NCBI GenBank assembly: GCA_050187175.1
Contig: JBFWXS010000007.1
Span: 62,001-126,000 of the forward strand
Source of the DNA: Zeimonas sp050187175
GTDB taxonomy: Bacteria; Pseudomonadota; Gammaproteobacteria; Burkholderiales; Burkholderiaceae_E
Length of the DNA: 64,000 nt
Reading direction: 5' to 3'
The translations under genes were made by a program, and so were the position numbers. Below the pieces are notes generated by a model that had not been told where the DNA came from, did no database searches, and saw nothing but the letters and a program-made list of their open reading frames with translations. This document shows, piece after piece, positions 14,316 through 22,252 of this stretch (its first letter is position 1; every line of letters starts with the position of its first letter).

Positions 14316-15058
14316 TCGACTTCAACTCCACGGCCAGCATCTCGGGCCAGGTCACGGCGCTGCTGGACGCCGCCATGCAACGGGCTCGGGCCCAGGAATC
14401 GCCGCGGCCGTACCTGGGTGGATCGCGACTGGGTGCGTCGTGCGAGCGCGCGCTGCAGTACGAGTTCGCACTTGCGCCGGTCGACTCGGGCCGTGAGACG
14501 CAAGGCCGCCTGCTTCGCATCTTTGAGCGCGGCCACGTCATGGAGGACTGCATGGTGGCGTGGCTGCGCGACGCGGGCTTCGACCTGCGCACGCGCAAAG
14601 CCGACGGCGAGCAGTTCGGGTTCTCCGCACTCGGCGGGCGGCTCCAGGGGCACGTCGATGGCGTCGTCGTCGCCGGCCCCGACCTTGGGCATGGCTGCGG
14701 CTACCCGGCGCTTTGGGAGAACAAGTGCCTGGGCTCGAAGTCCTGGCGCGAGCTGGAGAAGAACCGTCTCGCCGTGGCCAAGCCGATCTACGCGGCGCAG
14801 GTGGCGGTCTACCAGGCCTACCTCGAACTGCACGAACACCCGGCGATCTTCACGGCGATCAACGCCGACACGATGGAGATCTACACCGAACTCGTGCCCT
14901 TCGATGCGGCGCTGGCACAGCGCATGTCGGACCGCGCCGTAAAGGTGATCTCGGCCACCGACGCGGGCGAACTGCTGCCGCGCGGCTTCAACGATTCCAC
15001 CCACTTCGAATGCCGGATGTGCCAGTGGCAGGACCGGTGCTGGAGAAACACGCCATGA
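14312..15058 (+). CDS. Cas4-like PD-(D/E)xK nuclease with predicted Fe-S cluster
   Basis: 248 residues. Active-site residues are visible in G-H-V-D-G-V-V near residue 112 and E-N-K near 134-136, followed by the Q-x-x-x-Y motif helix (A-Q-V-A-V-Y-Q). One N-terminal cysteine (G-A-S-C-E-R near residue 47) and three at the C-terminus (C-x2-C-x5-C in C-R-M-C-Q-W-Q-D-R-C) are placed as in Cas4/AddB Fe-S nucleases. Beside the Sak4-like ATPase and SSB it probably resects DNA ends for recombination. Confidence 0.87.
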   Translation: MIDFNSTASISGQVTALLDAAMQRARAQESPRPYLGGSRLGASCERALQYEFALAPVDSGRETQGRLLRIFERGHVMEDCMVAWLRDAGFDLRTRKADGEQFGFSALGGRLQGHVDGVVVAGPDLGHGCGYPALWENKCLGSKSWRELEKNRLAVAKPIYAAQVAVYQAYLELHEHPAIFTAINADTMEIYTELVPFDAALAQRMSDRAVKVISATDAGELLPRGFNDSTHFECRMCQWQDRCWRNTP

Positions 15059-15306
15059 GCAATTCACCACTGGCCCAGGTGCTTGGCGAGCGCCTGGTCA
15101 ATGCGCGCGAGGCGGCGCTGTGCCTGAACCTGCCCATGCACTGGCTCACCCAACCCAAGGTACGGAGCCGGCTCGGCCTGCCCCACTACCTGGTCGGCAA
15201 GCTCGTGCGCTTCAAGTTGAACGAGCTTGCGGACTGGATCAACGCCCAGCAGACGCAGGTGAGCGTCGAGGCCACCGGAGAGGGAGCCGATGCTGGACTT
15301 CAATGA
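15055..15306 (+). CDS. Excisionase-fold helix-turn-helix protein (3)
   Basis: 83 residues, overlapping both neighbours. N-A-R-E-A-A-L-C-L-N-L-P-M-H-W-L-T followed by Y-L-V-G-K-L-V-R-F-K-L-N-E-L-A-D-W-I is the HTH_17 pattern of small excisionase-like regulators. It is the third such protein in the early region. The last 17 bases overlap the primase start. Its target is unknown. Confidence 0.75.
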   Translation: MSNSPLAQVLGERLVNAREAALCLNLPMHWLTQPKVRSRLGLPHYLVGKLVRFKLNELADWINAQQTQVSVEATGEGADAGLQ

Positions 15307-17569
15307 CATCGACCCTCCGCAGGCAACCACGCCAGCGGCCGAACGCGATGCAGTGCGTGCCGACCTCCTCGCGCGCCTGGAGTCGGTGCTGTTTGCCATG
15401 TTCCCTGCGGGTAAGAAGCGCCGGGGGAAGTTCCTGATCGGCGACGCGCTGGGCAGCCCCGGCGACAGCCTCGAGGTCGTGCTCGAAGGCGAGAAGGCCG
15501 GGCTGTGGACTGATCGCGCGACCGGGGACGGAGGCGACATCTTCGACCTGATCGCCGTGGTGCTGGGCGCGAACGTGCACACCGACTTCCCGCGGGTACT
15601 GCAGCACGCAGCGGACTTGGTCGGGCACGTACCTGCAGTTCCGGCGCGCGCGAGCAAGAAGGCGGCACCCGTTGACGATCTCGGGCCGGCCACGGCGAAG
15701 TGGGACTACTTCGATGCCGGCGGCAGCCTGATCGGCGTCGTCTACCGCTACGACCCGCCCGGGCGCAAGAAGGAGTTCCGGCCCTGGGATGCCAAGCGCC
15801 GCAAGATGGCGCCGCCCGAGCCCCGTCCGCTCTACAACCAGCCCGGTCTTGCGACTGCGGCTCACGCGGTCCTGGTCGAAGGCGAGAAGTGCGCGCAGGC
15901 GCTGATCGCCGTCGGTGTCGTGGCCACCACTGCCATGCACGGCGCCAACGCGCCGGTGGATAAGACCGACTGGTCGCCGCTGGAGGGCAAGGCGGTGCTG
16001 ATCTGGCCTGACCGCGACAAGCCGGGCTGGGACTACGCGATGGCGGCCGCCCAAGCGGTGTTGGCCGCCGGCGCCGCGTCATGCGACGTGCTGCTGCCGC
16101 CCGATGACAAGCCCGATGGCTGGGACGCGGCCGACGCGATGGCTGAAAGCTTCGACGTCGACGCCTTCCTCGGCTCGGGACCGCGCATGTGCATCAAGCC
16201 GTCCAGCGCGGTGTGCTCGCAGGAAGCCACGGTGTGGGCGACCGACGACGCGCTGGCACTGTCCTTCACGGTGCGCTACGCCGACGACTGGCGCTACTGC
16301 GCGGCCTGGGGCAAGTGGCTGGTATGGACCGGCACGCATTGGCAGTCCGACGAGACCTTGCTTGTTCACCACCTGATCCGCTCGATCTGTCGCGAGGCGG
16401 CGGTCAAGGTCGACTCGCACCGGCTGGCGGCCAAGTTGCTGGCCAGCAGCACGGTCGGGGGCGTGGACCGACTCGCCCGGTCAGATCGCCGGCACGCGGC
16501 GAGCTCGGACGAGTGGGACGCTGACCTCTTCGCGCTGAACGCGCCAGGCGGCGTGGTGGATCTCAGGACGGGACGACTGCGTCCGCACGACCGCGCCGAC
16601 CGGATGACCAAGCTGGCGACCGCCACGCCCGCAGGTGCGTGCCCGCGCTGGCTGTCCTTCCTCGCCGACGTCACGGGCGGCGACGCCGATCTGCAGAACT
16701 ACCTGCAGCGCATGGTGGGCTACTGCCTGACCGGGGCGACGAGCGCGCACGCGCTGTTCTTCCTCTACGGCACCGGCGCCAACGGCAAGTCGGTGTTCGT
16801 GAACACGCTGGCCACCATCCTCGGCGACTACGCCACGAGCGCGCCGATGGACACCTTCATGGAGGCCCGCGGCGACCGTCACCCGACCGATCTGGCTGGG
16901 CTGCGCGGTGCGCGCTTCGTTGCCTCCATCGAAACCGAGCAGGGCCGGCGCTGGAACGAGTCCAAGGTCAAGGCCATCACGGGCGGCGACAAGGTGTCCG
17001 CGCGCTTCATGCGCCAGGACTTCTTCGAGTACGTGCCGCAGTTCAAGTTGGTGATCGCGGGCAACCACAAGCCGTCGATCCGCAACGTCGACGAGGCGAT
17101 GAAGCGGCGCCTGCACCTCATCCCGTTCACGGTCACCGTGCCGCCAGAGCGGCGCGATGGACAACTCACCGAGCGGCTGCTGGCCGAGCGCGACGGCATC
17201 CTGGCCTGGGCGGTCGATGGCTGCTTGGCCTGGCAGCGTGACGGCCTCAAGCCGCCCGCCTGCGTGGTCTCGGCCACCGAGGAGTACTTCGAGGCGGAGG
17301 ACGCCCTCGGCCAGTGGATCGAAGAACGGTGCCTGCTGGCCAAGACCCACCGCGAAGGCGTGTCCGAGCTGTTCGCCGACTGGCGCGAGTGGGCCGAGCG
17401 CGCTGGCGAGTACGTGGGCTCGGTCAAGCGGTTCTCCGAGCTGATGGCCACCCGCAAGTTCGAGAAGTGCCGCCTGACCGGTGGCGCTCGCGCGCTGGCC
17501 GGCATCAGCCTGCGGCCGCGACCGCCGAGCGACACCTATCGCGGCGGCTACCCCTATCGAGACGACTGA
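15290..17569 (+). CDS. P4-type primase-helicase
   Basis: 759 residues. The N-terminal 120 residues are a primase accessory region. A TOPRIM domain follows (L-V-E-G-E-K near 196 and W-P-D-R-D-K near 240), then a D5_N-like segment and an SF3 helicase with Walker A G-T-G-A-N-G-K-S near 494, V-A-S-I-E-T-E near 545 and the sensor I-A-G-N-H-K-P. Such proteins prime and unwind at a phage origin as hexamers. The start overlaps the previous gene. A long inverted repeat directly downstream could be the cognate origin (see findings). Confidence 0.94.
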   Translation: MLDFNDIDPPQATTPAAERDAVRADLLARLESVLFAMFPAGKKRRGKFLIGDALGSPGDSLEVVLEGEKAGLWTDRATGDGGDIFDLIAVVLGANVHTDFPRVLQHAADLVGHVPAVPARASKKAAPVDDLGPATAKWDYFDAGGSLIGVVYRYDPPGRKKEFRPWDAKRRKMAPPEPRPLYNQPGLATAAHAVLVEGEKCAQALIAVGVVATTAMHGANAPVDKTDWSPLEGKAVLIWPDRDKPGWDYAMAAAQAVLAAGAASCDVLLPPDDKPDGWDAADAMAESFDVDAFLGSGPRMCIKPSSAVCSQEATVWATDDALALSFTVRYADDWRYCAAWGKWLVWTGTHWQSDETLLVHHLIRSICREAAVKVDSHRLAAKLLASSTVGGVDRLARSDRRHAASSDEWDADLFALNAPGGVVDLRTGRLRPHDRADRMTKLATATPAGACPRWLSFLADVTGGDADLQNYLQRMVGYCLTGATSAHALFFLYGTGANGKSVFVNTLATILGDYATSAPMDTFMEARGDRHPTDLAGLRGARFVASIETEQGRRWNESKVKAITGGDKVSARFMRQDFFEYVPQFKLVIAGNHKPSIRNVDEAMKRRLHLIPFTVTVPPERRDGQLTERLLAERDGILAWAVDGCLAWQRDGLKPPACVVSATEEYFEAEDALGQWIEERCLLAKTHREGVSELFADWREWAERAGEYVGSVKRFSELMATRKFEKCRLTGGARALAGISLRPRPPSDTYRGGYPYRDD

Positions 17570-17577
17570 CATGCGGT

Positions 17578-17676
17578 CGAGTGACGGATCTGACAGGTCT
17601 GGTGATTAACCCCTCACGCGTGGGCGTACACGCACGATAGGGAGATAACCGTTGAACCTGTCGCATCCGTCACTCG
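17578..17676. repeat. 21-bp inverted repeat between primase and resolvase genes
   Basis: The arm at 17578-17598 and the arm at 17656-17676 are inverted copies matching at 19 of 21 positions, separated by 57 bases. The spacer contains a smaller GCGTG/CACGC pair. It fills the only gap between the replication genes. The resolvase ATG lies 21 bases downstream. Replication origin, termination hairpin or resolvase substrate are all possible. Confidence 0.65.
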
Positions 17677-17696
17677 CCCACACAACGGAGCGAATG

Positions 17697-18161
17697 ATGA
17701 ACACGACGATCCTGGCCCTGGACCTGGGCACACACACCGGATGGGCGCTGCTGCATCTGGACGGCACGATCACCAGCGGCACCGAGCACTTCAAGCCGCA
17801 GCGCTTCGAGGGCGGTGGCATGCGCTTCCTTCGATTCAAGCGCTGGCTCGCTGAACTGCTGTCCGCGAGCGGCCACATCAATGCGGTGTTCTTCGAGGAA
17901 GTGCGTCGCCATGCGGGCGTCGATGCCGCGCATGCCTACGGCGGCTTCATGGGGCACCTCACCGCCTGGTGCGAGCACCACAACATCCCGTACCAGGGCG
18001 TTCCGGTCGGCACGATCAAGAAGCACGCGACCGGCAAAGGCAATGCCGGCAAGGACGACATGATCGCGTCGGTCCGCCAGCGTGGCCATGCCCCGGCCGA
18101 CGACAACGAGGCGGACGCCCTGGCCCTCCTGCACTGGGCTGTTCAGACGCAAGAGGTGTGA
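17697..18161 (+). CDS. RuvC-like Holliday-junction resolvase
   Basis: 154 residues from the second of two adjacent ATGs (17694, 17697), better spaced from GGAG at 17687. RNase-H-fold acidic residues are visible: A-L-D-L-G-T near residue 8, F-F-E-E-V near 64, and D-N-E-A-D-A-L-A near 137. G-V-P-V-G-T-I-K-K-H-A-T-G-K-G-N-A-x-K is the typical RuvC-like helix before the last acid. The phage enzyme would resolve branched replication or recombination intermediates before packaging. Confidence 0.9.
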   Translation: MNTTILALDLGTHTGWALLHLDGTITSGTEHFKPQRFEGGGMRFLRFKRWLAELLSASGHINAVFFEEVRRHAGVDAAHAYGGFMGHLTAWCEHHNIPYQGVPVGTIKKHATGKGNAGKDDMIASVRQRGHAPADDNEADALALLHWAVQTQEV

Positions 18162-18162
18162 G

Positions 18163-18372
18163 ATGAAGATTCCCACACCAACCTACCGTTGCCCCCTGGG
18201 TCGACTGCAGCCTGAGCCGGTCGACATCGAGGCTTTGAAGCAACGTGGCTGGCGTGACCAGCACGTCCTCGTGGTCAACGAGTCCGACGAGCGGCTGGAC
18301 TTCGTTGAGCGGGAGTTCGTTCGTCGCATCGGCGAACGCCTCTACGGCAAGGGGGGCCTGCGTCATGGCTGA
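18163..18372 (+). CDS. Small hypothetical phage protein
   Basis: 69 residues. The ATG follows the resolvase stop by one base, with GAGGTG in the end of that gene, and the stop lies inside the next gene, supporting reality by coupling. The C-terminal half forms an amphipathic helix (L-D-F-V-E-R-E-F-V-R-R-I-G-E-R-L-Y-G). No family recognised. Confidence 0.72.
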   Translation: MKIPTPTYRCPLGRLQPEPVDIEALKQRGWRDQHVLVVNESDERLDFVEREFVRRIGERLYGKGGLRHG

Positions 18373-18766
18373 CCGTCACACCACCTGGACGATGGAGGAT
18401 GTGGCGGCTCGCTTCGAGGAGGCCGCGACCACCGGACGACGCCTGCCTCCTGTGCGCGTGCAGGGCTACTTCAACACGTGGCCTGCGTTCGTTCGCAAGG
18501 AGTGGGAGGCCTTCGCAGCCGACGAGAAGGTCTACCGCCCCTTCCCACCGAGCCCGGAGGCCGTAGACCGGATGTTGGAGACGATGCGCTGGGTGCAGTG
18601 GCTGGAGGTCGAGCAGCGCCACCTCGTGTGGATGCGCGCCAAGCGCTACGGCTGGCGCGACATCACGATCCGATTCGCCTGCGACCGCACGACGGCGTGG
18701 CGGCGCTGGCAGAAGGCTCTGCAGACCGTCACCGACCGGCTGAACTGCCTCGGGTTGAGGCCGTAG
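18365..18766 (+). CDS. DUF6362-like phage protein
   Basis: 133 residues. W-T-M-E-D-V-A-A-R-F-E-E-A at the N-terminus, W-P-x-x-x-R-K-E-W-E-A-F in the middle, and a C-terminal HTH-like segment Y-G-W-R-D-I-T-I-R-F-A-C-D-R-T-T-A-W-R-R-W are the hallmarks of DUF6362, a phage family just ahead of the late or modification genes. The terminal HTH suggests a transcriptional role such as late activation, which is inference. Confidence 0.82.
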   Translation: MADRHTTWTMEDVAARFEEAATTGRRLPPVRVQGYFNTWPAFVRKEWEAFAADEKVYRPFPPSPEAVDRMLETMRWVQWLEVEQRHLVWMRAKRYGWRDITIRFACDRTTAWRRWQKALQTVTDRLNCLGLRP

Positions 18767-18984
18767 TGTTTTGGCGGAATTGCGAGGGCGTGGTGTGCAA
18801 CCAGTGGGCGTGAGCGGCGAGATGCGGCTTTTGCCTGCGCAACAAAACCGGTAGGTTGGCCGTAGTATTTCGGCTATCTTCTGGACAGAGCTGACCTCGG
18901 ACGGCAGCGGCCCAGGCAAAAGGGGTCCTTCCTTCCGAAGATGCCATGCGGGGGGCGCGAGCGCGGCATTCGCCTAGCGTCCGA

Positions 18985-19020
18985 CTGCAAACCCAGGTTT
19001 GCAGGGTTTGCAGGTTTGCA
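18985..19020. repeat. Iteron-like GGTTTGCAG repeats
   Basis: CTGCAAACC (18985-18993) and GGTTTGCAG (18996-19004) form a perfect palindrome with a 2-base centre. A second GGTTTGCAG follows directly (19005-19013) and a partial copy GTTTGCA ends at 19020. This is a binding-site cluster by appearance. Confidence 0.65.
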
Positions 19021-19040
19021 CCCCGGCCCATCCAGCCCCG

Positions 19041-19059
19041 CCAGTGATCGCATCACTGG
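19041..19059. repeat. Perfect 8-bp hairpin
   Basis: CCAGTGAT (19041-19048) and ATCACTGG (19052-19059) pair around a 3-base loop. There is no T-run after it. It may act with the adjacent terminator or serve as a protein site. Confidence 0.5.
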
Positions 19060-19063
19060 CCCG

Positions 19064-19095
19064 ACGCCTCCCTTGCGGAGGCGTTTCTATTTCTT
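19064..19095 (+). terminator. Intrinsic terminator before the methyltransferase genes
   Basis: ACGCCTCC (19064-19071) pairs with GGAGGCGT (19077-19084) around CTTGC and is followed by TTCTATTTCTTC. It probably ends early transcription, so the methyltransferase genes need read-through or their own promoter. Confidence 0.8.
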
Positions 19096-19160
19096 CGGCC
19101 CGCGACAGGTTGGCTCCTTACCTGTCCGGGCTGCTTTCATTCGAGGTCCTGATCCTGAAC

Positions 19161-20558
19161 ATGCTCAACGTCGACTACCGCAAGGTCGAGACGCTGATTC
19201 CCTACGCCCGCAATCCACGGACCCACTCCGACGCGCAGGTGGCCAAGATCGCCGCCAGCATCGTCGAGTACGGCTGGACCAGCCCGGTGCTGGTCGATGG
19301 TGACAACGGCGTGATCGCAGGGCATGGACGGCTCGCCGCCGCGCGCAAGCTCGGCCTCGACGAGGTGCCGGTGATCGAGCTGGGCCACCTGACGCCGGCA
19401 CAGAAGCGCGCCTACGTCATCTCCGACAACCGCCTGGCGCTCGACGCCGGGTGGGACGAGGAACTGCTGGCGCTGGAGTTGGCTGAGCTGTCCGATGCGG
19501 GCTACGACCTGGCGTTGACCGGGTTCGACGAGTCCGAGATCGATGCGCTGCTGGCCGATGAGACGACGGGCGGCGACGGCGAGCAGGAAGAAGGTGGCGA
19601 CGACGCTGCTGACGATGTCCCGGAGACCCCGCCGGTCCCGGTGTCTCGCGCTGGCGATGTCTGGGCGCTCGGCCCGCACCGCCTGTTCTGCGGCGACGCC
19701 GCCGACGCCAAAGTGGTCGCCGCCTTGATGCAGGGCGAGCGTGCGCGCCTGTGCTTCACCTCGCCGCCCTATGGCAACCAGCGCGACTACACGACCGGCG
19801 GCATCGCCGATTGGGATGCGCTGATGCGCGGCGTGTTCGCCCAGCTGCCGATGGCCGACGACGCACAGGTGCTGGTCAACCTCGGCCTCATTCACCGCGA
19901 CAACGAGTTCGTGCCCTACTGGGACGGCTGGCTCGGTTGGATGCGCACGCAGGGCTGGCGGCGCTTTGCCTGGTACGTGTGGGACCAGGGGCCGGGCATG
20001 CCCGGCGACTGGGCGGGCCGCTTCGCCCCGAGCTTCGAGTTCGTCTTCCACTTCAACCGCGCCAGCCGCAAGCCGAACAAGATCGTGCCCTGCAAGCACG
20101 CCGGCCAGGAGTCGCATCTGCGCGCCGATGGCTCGTCGACCGCGATGCGCAGCAAGGAGGGCGAGGTCGGCGGTTGGACCCATGCAGGTCAACCGACGCA
20201 GGACACCCGGATTCCCGACTCGGTGATCCGCGTGATGCGCCACAAGGGCAAGATTGGCCAGGACATCGACCACCCGGCCGTGTTCCCGGTGGCGCTGCCG
20301 CAGTTCGTCATCGAGGCCTACTCGGACGAGGGCGACCTGGTGTTCGAGCCCTTCGGCGGCAGCGGCACGACGATGCTGGCCGCGCAGCGCACCGGTCGCA
20401 TCTGCCGCACCGTCGAGATCGCGCCGGAGTACGTGGACGTCGCCGTTCGGCGCTTCCAGCAGAACCATCCGGACGTGCCAGTCACATTGCTCGCGACCGG
20501 TCGGTCCTTTGACGAAGTCGCGGCCGAGCGGCTGGCGGCGACCGAGGTGGCGGCATGA
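19161..20558 (+). CDS. ParB-domain DNA methyltransferase, SPPY type
   Basis: 465 residues from the ATG at 19161; an extension to 18999 would cross the terminator. A ParB/Spo0J N-terminal domain spans about residues 5-95 (G-W-T-S-P-V-L-V-D, then G-H-G-R-L-A-A-A-R-K-L-G-L). An acidic linker follows, then a beta-class methyltransferase with T-S-P-P-Y near 200-204 and F-E-P-F-G-G-S-G-T-T near 395. S-P-P-Y is typical of N4-cytosine enzymes, though N6-adenine cannot be excluded. No partner nuclease is adjacent; it probably protects phage DNA or regulates. Confidence 0.9.
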   Translation: MLNVDYRKVETLIPYARNPRTHSDAQVAKIAASIVEYGWTSPVLVDGDNGVIAGHGRLAAARKLGLDEVPVIELGHLTPAQKRAYVISDNRLALDAGWDEELLALELAELSDAGYDLALTGFDESEIDALLADETTGGDGEQEEGGDDAADDVPETPPVPVSRAGDVWALGPHRLFCGDAADAKVVAALMQGERARLCFTSPPYGNQRDYTTGGIADWDALMRGVFAQLPMADDAQVLVNLGLIHRDNEFVPYWDGWLGWMRTQGWRRFAWYVWDQGPGMPGDWAGRFAPSFEFVFHFNRASRKPNKIVPCKHAGQESHLRADGSSTAMRSKEGEVGGWTHAGQPTQDTRIPDSVIRVMRHKGKIGQDIDHPAVFPVALPQFVIEAYSDEGDLVFEPFGGSGTTMLAAQRTGRICRTVEIAPEYVDVAVRRFQQNHPDVPVTLLATGRSFDEVAAERLAATEVAA

Positions 20559-21823
20559 CGGCGTCCTGGCTCGCCGACAAGATCGAGCAGTGGCCGACGG
20601 CCAAGCTGCTGCCATACGCACGCAACGCGCGCACGCACTCGGAAGCGCAGGTCGCGCAGATCGCCGCGTCGATTGCCGAGTTCGGCTTCACCAATCCGAT
20701 CCTTGCCGGCAGTGACGGCGTGATCGTCGCTGGCCACGGGCGGCTCGCGGCCGCGCAGAAGCTCGGCCTGGAAGTGGTGCCGGTCGTGGTGCTCGACCAC
20801 CTCAGCCCGACGCAGCGCCGGGCCCTGGTGATCGCAGACAACCGCATCGCCGAGAACGCCGGCTGGGACGACGCCATGCTGCGCGTCGAACTCGCTGCGC
20901 TGGCCGACGACGACTTCAACGTCGCACTGACCGGCTTCGACGCCGACGCGTTGGCCGAACTGATGGCGGGTGAAGAGCCCGACGCCGAGGGCCAGACCGA
21001 TGACGATGCCGTCCCCGAGGTGCCCGAGACGCCGATCTCGCGCTCGGGCAATGTCTGGCTGCTTGGCGGTCATCGCCTGCTGTGCGGCGACTCCACGGTG
21101 GCGGCGAGCTACGAGCGACTGCTGGCAGGTGAGCAGGCGGACATGGTCTTCACCGACCCGCCGTACAACGTGAACTACGCCAACAGCGCCAAGGACAAGA
21201 TGCGCGGCAAGGATCGCGCGATCCTGAACGACAACCTGGGTGACGGCTTCTACGATTTCCTGCTGGCTGCGTTGACGCCGACCGTCGCCCACTGCCGGGG
21301 CGGCATCTACGTGGCGATGTCCTCCAGCGAACTCGACGTGCTGCAGGCCGCCTTCCGCGCCGCCGGTGGCAAATGGTCGACCTTCATCATCTGGGCGAAG
21401 AACACCTTTACGCTGGGCCGCGCCGACTACCAGCGCCAGTACGAGCCGATCCTGTACGGATGGCCGGAGGGGGCGCAGCGCCACTGGTGCGGAGACCGCG
21501 ACCAGGGCGACGTCTGGAACATCAAGAAGCCTCAGAAGAACGACCTGCACCCGACGATGAAGCCGGTGGAGCTGGTCGAGCGCGCGATCCGCAATTCGAG
21601 CCGGCCCGGGAACGTGGTGCTCGACCCGTTCGGGGGCTCGGGCACGACGTTGGTCGCCGCCGAGAAGTCAGGGCGGCAGGCGCGGCTGATCGAGCTCGAC
21701 CCCAAGTACGTCGACGTGATCGTGCGCCGCTGGCAGGACTGGACCGGCCAGCAGGCCACCCGCGAGTCGGATGGCCTGGTGTTCGATCAGGCCGCCAGTG
21801 AGTCCTCGACGATCTCGCAGTGA
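20555..21823 (+). CDS. ParB-domain DNA methyltransferase, DPPY type
   Basis: 422 residues, start overlapping the previous stop (ATGA). It has the same plan as its neighbour: a ParB-like domain at about 10-100 (G-F-T-N-P-I-L-A, V-A-G-H-G-R-L-A-A-A-Q-K-L-G-L), a short acidic linker, T-D-P-P-Y-N-V-N-Y at about 200 and V-L-D-P-F-G-G-S-G-T-T near 357. D-P-P-Y indicates N6-adenine methylation. The conserved H-P-T-M-K-P-V block is present. The two genes are paralogues with different catalytic motifs. It converges with the minus-strand gene at 21787-22155. Confidence 0.92.
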   Translation: MTASWLADKIEQWPTAKLLPYARNARTHSEAQVAQIAASIAEFGFTNPILAGSDGVIVAGHGRLAAAQKLGLEVVPVVVLDHLSPTQRRALVIADNRIAENAGWDDAMLRVELAALADDDFNVALTGFDADALAELMAGEEPDAEGQTDDDAVPEVPETPISRSGNVWLLGGHRLLCGDSTVAASYERLLAGEQADMVFTDPPYNVNYANSAKDKMRGKDRAILNDNLGDGFYDFLLAALTPTVAHCRGGIYVAMSSSELDVLQAAFRAAGGKWSTFIIWAKNTFTLGRADYQRQYEPILYGWPEGAQRHWCGDRDQGDVWNIKKPQKNDLHPTMKPVELVERAIRNSSRPGNVVLDPFGGSGTTLVAAEKSGRQARLIELDPKYVDVIVRRWQDWTGQQATRESDGLVFDQAASESSTISQ

Positions 21824-22155
21824 ATCACGAAGCCCGTCAGGTAGGGCATGCCGCGCGGGATGCCGTAGTCCCTGCTGGTCTGGCGCCCGATGGTCCAGCC
21901 CATCCACTGCTGGGTGGCGGCGTTGATCGTGTCCGCCAGGGCTTGGCCGCGGTACAGCGCGTTCTGAACGTCGTCCGCGAAGTGGCGGCCGTGGCGGCTG
22001 TCGAGGAAGGTCCTGACCGATTCGAGGGGCTGGCCGGTGGCGTGCGAGACGGCGGTCATCGCCAGGGGCCAGGCGGCGTTGGCCTTCTCGTTCATCGTGC
22101 CCCAAAAGCCCCAGGCATCGTTCTGGGTGGCGGGGATCGGGCGGGTGGTGTTCAT
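21787..22155 (-). CDS. Unknown small phage protein
   Basis: 122 residues; AAGGAG lies 6 bases before the ATG at 22155. The sequence is helical and aromatic-rich: W-G-F-W-G-T-M-N-E-K-A-N-A-A-W, then H-G-R-H-F-A-D-D-V near the middle and a C-terminal W-M-G-W-T-I-G-R-Q-T. No family recognised. The 3' end overlaps the methyltransferase by 37 bases in convergent orientation. It is preceded by copy A of the repeated leader. Confidence 0.78.
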   Translation of the reverse strand: MNTTRPIPATQNDAWGFWGTMNEKANAAWPLAMTAVSHATGQPLESVRTFLDSRHGRHFADDVQNALYRGQALADTINAATQQWMGWTIGRQTSRDYGIPRGMPYLTGFVIHCEIVEDSLAA

Positions 22156-22191
22156 CTCGGGCTCCTTGGCGTTGATCGTTGCGACGCTCGT

Positions 22192-22224
22192 AGTAACGCG
22201 CTGTTCGATGGAGAAGCCAAGCGC
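22192..22224 (-). repeat. Leader repeat copy A
   Basis: Plus-strand core AACGCGCTGTTCG...GAAGCCAAGCGC, most diverged at its left edge. It lies about 40 bases upstream of the start of the gene at 21787-22155, in the same relative place as copies B, C and D before their genes. Confidence 0.7.
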
Positions 22225-22252
22225 GGCTCGGCCTCTTCTTCGATCTTTCTGA

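Larger units (their letters stand above)
18767..19160. other. 394-base intergenic control region
   Basis: No gene is supported here. The left 200 bases hold nothing I recognise. The right part contains a 9-bp repeat cluster, a short perfect hairpin and a strong terminator, listed separately. It separates early genes from the methyltransferase pair. A small RNA or late promoter could reside here. Confidence 0.55.

Noticed and set aside
14312..15058. Cas4 of a CRISPR system
   Set aside because: No cas1, cas2 or repeat array is present; the context is phage recombination.
18999..19160. N-terminal extension of the first methyltransferase
   Set aside because: It crosses iterons and an intrinsic terminator and has no ribosome site.
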